NCBI GenBank assembly: GCA_002329325.1
Contig: DCTX01000026.1
Location: forward strand, 183,917-245,537
DNA: 61,621 bases
Reading direction: 5' to 3'
DNA from: Anaerolineales bacterium UBA1429
Lineage (GTDB): Bacteria; Chloroflexota; Anaerolineae; UBA1429
Of this stretch, positions 59,056 to 61,621 are shown in pieces (within the stretch, counting starts at the first letter, position 1; each line of letters opens with the position of its first letter). A model generated the notes under the pieces. That model saw nothing but the letters and a program-made list of their open reading frames with translations. It was not told the origin of the DNA and did no database searches. A program made the position numbers and the translations under genes.

Positions 59056-60018
59056 ATGAAAGCACTCATTGGGGCCAACAACATGGGCCTGGAGACCTAT
59101 CTGGACGAACTCCGCGCCGAGTTCCCCGAGGTCGAGTTCGCCTATTGCGCCGAGCGCGAGCGCACCGGCGAAGTGATCGGCGATGCGGATGTCTACATGG
59201 GCTGGCTCAACCGCGACATCTTTTTGGCGGCCAAGCAGCTCAAGTGGATCCAGTCGCCCAGCTCGGGCGCCAACTACTATCTCGCCATCCCTGAGCTGGT
59301 GGCCAGCGACGTGCTGCTCACCAGCGCCGTGGGCACCCATAGCGCCTGCCTGGCCGAGAGCGTATTCGCCATGCTGCTGGCCTTCACCCGCGGCATCCGC
59401 CAGTTCGTCCTTCGTCAGCAAAAGCACGAGTGGTCGCTGCGCGAGCTGCGCAACACGCTGGTCGAGCTCACCGGCAGCACCATCGGCCTGATCGGCTTTG
59501 GCTCTGTGGGCCGCGCCACCGCCGTGCGCGCCGCCGCTTTCGGCATGCGCATCCTGGCCGTGGACGCCTACCCCGGCGCCAAGCCCGATCACGTCGAGGC
59601 CCTCTGGGACCTGAGCGGCCTGGATACCCTGCTCTCTCAATCCGACGTAGTCCTGGTATCGGTGCCCTATACGCCCCAGTCCGACCACATGATCGGGCCG
59701 GAGCAGATCGCCAAGATGAAGCCGGGCAGCTACTTGATCGGCATCTCGCGGGGCAAGATCATCGACGAGGACGCCCTGGTGGCGGCCCTGCGCAGCGGCC
59801 AACTGGCAGGCGCCGCGCTGGACGTCTTTGCCCAGGAGCCCCTGCCCGCCGATAGCGAGCTGTGGGACGTGGAGAACCTGCTGATCACCCCCCACGCCGC
59901 CGGCGGCACCCAGTACGAGGGCCAGCACGTCATGTCTATCTTTCGCGAGAACCTGCGCAAGCTGATCGACAACGACCTGCCGCTGCGCAACCAGGTGAAC
60001 AAGCAACTCGGCTGGTAG
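59056..60018 (+). CDS. D-isomer-specific 2-hydroxyacid dehydrogenase
   Basis: 320 residues; GAGAGGGG before the ATG. The NAD loop is STIGLIGFGSVGRATAVRAAAFGMRILAVD. The catalytic Arg is in ISRGKIIDEDAL, the Glu in LDVFAQEPLP and the His in TPHAAGG. THSACLAESVFAMLLAFTRGI is the usual hinge block. It interconverts 2-keto- and D-2-hydroxyacids; the exact substrate is not readable. The short form without the ACT or other extra domain. Confidence 0.9.
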   Translation: MKALIGANNMGLETYLDELRAEFPEVEFAYCAERERTGEVIGDADVYMGWLNRDIFLAAKQLKWIQSPSSGANYYLAIPELVASDVLLTSAVGTHSACLAESVFAMLLAFTRGIRQFVLRQQKHEWSLRELRNTLVELTGSTIGLIGFGSVGRATAVRAAAFGMRILAVDAYPGAKPDHVEALWDLSGLDTLLSQSDVVLVSVPYTPQSDHMIGPEQIAKMKPGSYLIGISRGKIIDEDALVAALRSGQLAGAALDVFAQEPLPADSELWDVENLLITPHAAGGTQYEGQHVMSIFRENLRKLIDNDLPLRNQVNKQLGW

Positions 60019-60036
60019 CCGCGTCGCGATAGCCTA

Positions 60037-60067
60037 CGGGGGCGCCCCATCGAGAGCGCCCCCGTTT
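60037..60067 (+). terminator. Intrinsic terminator after the dehydrogenase
   Basis: CGGGGGCGC (60037-60045) pairs with GCGCCCCCG (60056-60064), followed by TTTCC. It may also serve the convergent gene at 60097. Confidence 0.7.
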
Positions 60068-60096
60068 CCTATGGCCCGCGGCGGTGGGTGGCGTGG

Positions 60097-61494
60097 CTAG
60101 GCGGCCCCCCGGCCGTGGCGCCGCACCGCCTCCTCCAGCAGGGTCAACAACTCCCGGTTGCTGGGGATCAGCGAGGAGAAGGCCAGCTCGCCGTTCACCA
60201 CGATGCAGGGCAGGTTCACGATGCCCATGGCCTTCATGCGAGCGATGTTCTCGCGCACCGTGGCCTTGTACTCGACCATCTCCACCCGCCCGCCCATCTC
60301 AGCCACGGCGCGCTGGGCCGCCCCCAGCATATAGCCGCAGGCCGCGCAGGTGTCCGAATCCAGGGTGAACACCTCCACCAGCGGGCGCTCCAGGTGGGGG
60401 TAATCGGGCAGCTCGACATCCAGGGCCAGGTCCGGCGCCTGATAGTGGGCCAGCAGCTCGCGATAGCGCGCCGGATCGCGCACCGCCTGGGCGATGCCGA
60501 TGACGTTCTCCGCCGGCGTGTCATAGGGCATATCGCAGCCGGGGGCCAGCACCAGGTTGTGGGGCTCCACCGTCGCCAGCATGTCCACCACCCACTTGAT
60601 GTTATCCTGCTGGGCGCCCAGCAGCATCACCGTCGTGAGGGGGATGTTGCCGCCGATGGTGATGTCGTAGCGGTCGGTGATCTGCTTGGCGCCGGGCAGG
60701 TGGATGTTCTCGTCCACAAAGATCGAATCAGGCGCCGTGCGGCACATGGCCTCCACATTCTTGGTGGCGTCGCCGCACACGAACAGCGAGGAGAGCGCCC
60801 CCTGCTGCTGCACGTGAGCAAAGAGCCCGCGGAACGGCTCGTGCAGGAACTGGGCAAAGGTGCGGGGCGAGACCTGGGAGACCAGGGGGTCCACAATCGC
60901 GATCACATCCATGCCCACGGCGATATAGAGGTCCGCCATGCGCCGGGCCACCTGGGCGCAGTAGGCCAGCAAGGCCCGCACATAGGCGGGATCGTCGAAC
61001 ATGTCCATGAACAGCTCGGTGCCCCGCAGGTGCGAGGCCAGGGTCAGCGGCCCGCACACCAGCCCAAAGAGGGCCGTGCGCTCCCCCACCGCCGCCTTCA
61101 TGCGGGCCATCACCTCTAGCACGATGGGCAGGCGGCCCTGGTCGGGCTCGGGCAGGGCGTCGGGGACGCGCCTCTCGGCAGCCAGGGGATGGGTGGCCAC
61201 CGAGGGGGGCGCCTTGTCTGCCCAGGCCAGCTCGCAGCCCAGGATCTCGGCCTCGAGCTGGAGATCGAACACCACGGGCTGCCCGTCGGGATCATAGAGC
61301 TCGTTGGCTCGCAACAGGCTGGCGACCAGCGTGTCGGCATCGGTGAGCAAGGTGTGGGCGTCATGGCCCATGAGCTTGCCCGCGTGCACACCGGCAAAGG
61401 GCACCCAGGGCACCGCCGGGGTAGGCAGGTGGCGCAGGGCATCGAGCAAGAGCGCGCGACCATGGGGCGCGTGGGTATGGGACGATGGCGGCAT
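60097..61494 (-). CDS. Uroporphyrinogen-decarboxylase-family (MtaA-like) protein fused to thioredoxin-like domain
   Basis: 465 residues; ATG at 61494 with GAGGGGAT upstream. Residues 1 to about 360 are the UroD/MtaA-type barrel: VPWVPFAGVHAGKLMG, FGLVCGPLTLASHLRG, MADLYIAVGMDVIAIVDPLVSQVSP, and NIHLPGAKQI...GGNIPLTTVMLLG. Cobalamin methyltransferases of this family bind zinc by H-x-C...C; here C240 (FVCGDATKNV) and C320 (LAPGCDMPYDTP) are present, but F238 stands where the His is expected. The C-terminal about 95 residues are thioredoxin-like, with C383-A-A-C386-G-Y-M and a cis-Pro in GIVNLPCIVVNGEL. A role in methyl transfer is suggested, with the C-terminal part perhaps reducing or binding the metal site. 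No corrinoid protein gene is near. Confidence 0.82.
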   Translation of the reverse strand: MPPSSHTHAPHGRALLLDALRHLPTPAVPWVPFAGVHAGKLMGHDAHTLLTDADTLVASLLRANELYDPDGQPVVFDLQLEAEILGCELAWADKAPPSVATHPLAAERRVPDALPEPDQGRLPIVLEVMARMKAAVGERTALFGLVCGPLTLASHLRGTELFMDMFDDPAYVRALLAYCAQVARRMADLYIAVGMDVIAIVDPLVSQVSPRTFAQFLHEPFRGLFAHVQQQGALSSLFVCGDATKNVEAMCRTAPDSIFVDENIHLPGAKQITDRYDITIGGNIPLTTVMLLGAQQDNIKWVVDMLATVEPHNLVLAPGCDMPYDTPAENVIGIAQAVRDPARYRELLAHYQAPDLALDVELPDYPHLERPLVEVFTLDSDTCAACGYMLGAAQRAVAEMGGRVEMVEYKATVRENIARMKAMGIVNLPCIVVNGELAFSSLIPSNRELLTLLEEAVRRHGRGAA

Positions 61495-61564
61495 GTAGAT
61501 CCCCCTCACTGGCGGCGCCCTGACTGATAGGACAGGGCGCTGCGCCGCAGATTGCAGCGGGCTG

Positions 61565-61592
61565 ATGGTATCACAAGAGGGCGACCGGTCAA
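61565..61592 (-). promoter_or_regulatory. Promoter of the UroD-thioredoxin gene
   Basis: Minus strand TTGACC (61587-61592), 16-bp spacer, TACCAT (61565-61570). Confidence 0.5.
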
Positions 61593-61621
61593 GCACGCTT
61601 GTCATTCATCAATGATAATGT

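Overview
The window is GC-rich (about two thirds G+C by eye), densely coded bacterial chromosome with genes on both strands. The mix of genes (T-box-controlled short threonyl-tRNA synthetase, LysW-type carrier homologue, SBBP-repeat protein, YfhO membrane protein, CehA/McbA metallohydrolase, MetX-MetW, Nramp paired with a soluble MgtE-CBS protein) and the many promoters close to TTGACA-N16/19-TATAAT point to a Chloroflexota-like (Anaerolineae-type) bacterium. That assignment is inference: there is no rRNA or other phylogenetic marker here. I see no tRNA, rRNA, CRISPR array, transposase or prophage.

Layout. 1-3.4 kb: end of a histidine-kinase-like gene, an orphan LysW homologue, a TolB-like propeller protein and a secreted ComEC-type metallo-beta-lactamase-fold protein. 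3.5-5.7 kb: promoter, T-box leader and thrS. 5.7-9.8 kb: a five-gene operon (two Fe-S aldo/keto reductases, cupin, Fe-S flavoprotein, MerR/AdhR-type regulator) behind one MerR-type promoter with a 19-bp spacer and a perfect 20-bp palindrome. 10.2-14.2 kb: a 1347-residue YfhO-flippase fusion. 14.4-18.7 kb: arsenite methyltransferase, divergent from a LarA-type racemase and a GH20 hexosaminidase. 18.8-28.6 kb: DUF4342 pair, MtaB tRNA methylthiotransferase, PNPOx-like protein, a lower-GC TcmP/three-Cys gene pair that looks acquired, FtsJ/RlmM-like methyltransferase and small membrane proteins. 28.6-37 kb: metalloprotease with a translationally coupled membrane partner, SelA/DgaE-like PLP enzyme, and a GlnE with two inserted ACT domains. 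38.7-41.5 kb: attenuator-like leader with a small acidic/proline ORF, then mgtE(N)-CBS and an NRMT-like Nramp transporter. 42.8-44.8 kb: metX-metW. 44.8-61.6 kb: acetyltransferases, SBBP propeller, carotenoid-dehydrogenase-like oxidoreductase with a methyltransferase, PRPP synthetase, SDR, lactonase, MFS exporter, CehA/McbA hydrolase flanked by palindromic repeats, 2-hydroxyacid dehydrogenase, and a UroD-thioredoxin fusion.

The items most worth follow-up are: (1) the leader of the MgtE-N/Nramp operon, where a 27-codon ORF rich in Asp and Pro lies between a strong promoter and an intrinsic terminator, resembling the MgtL strategy of sensing low Mg2+ but apparently not a known riboswitch; (2) GlnE with GlnD-like ACT domains between its two nucleotidyltransferase halves, which could let the enzyme sense glutamine or another small molecule itself; (3) the complete AdhR-like reactive-carbonyl regulon; (4) the TcmP/three-Cys pair with its distinct base composition; and (5) a 94-nt structured element just before metX that matches no SAM riboswitch I recognise.
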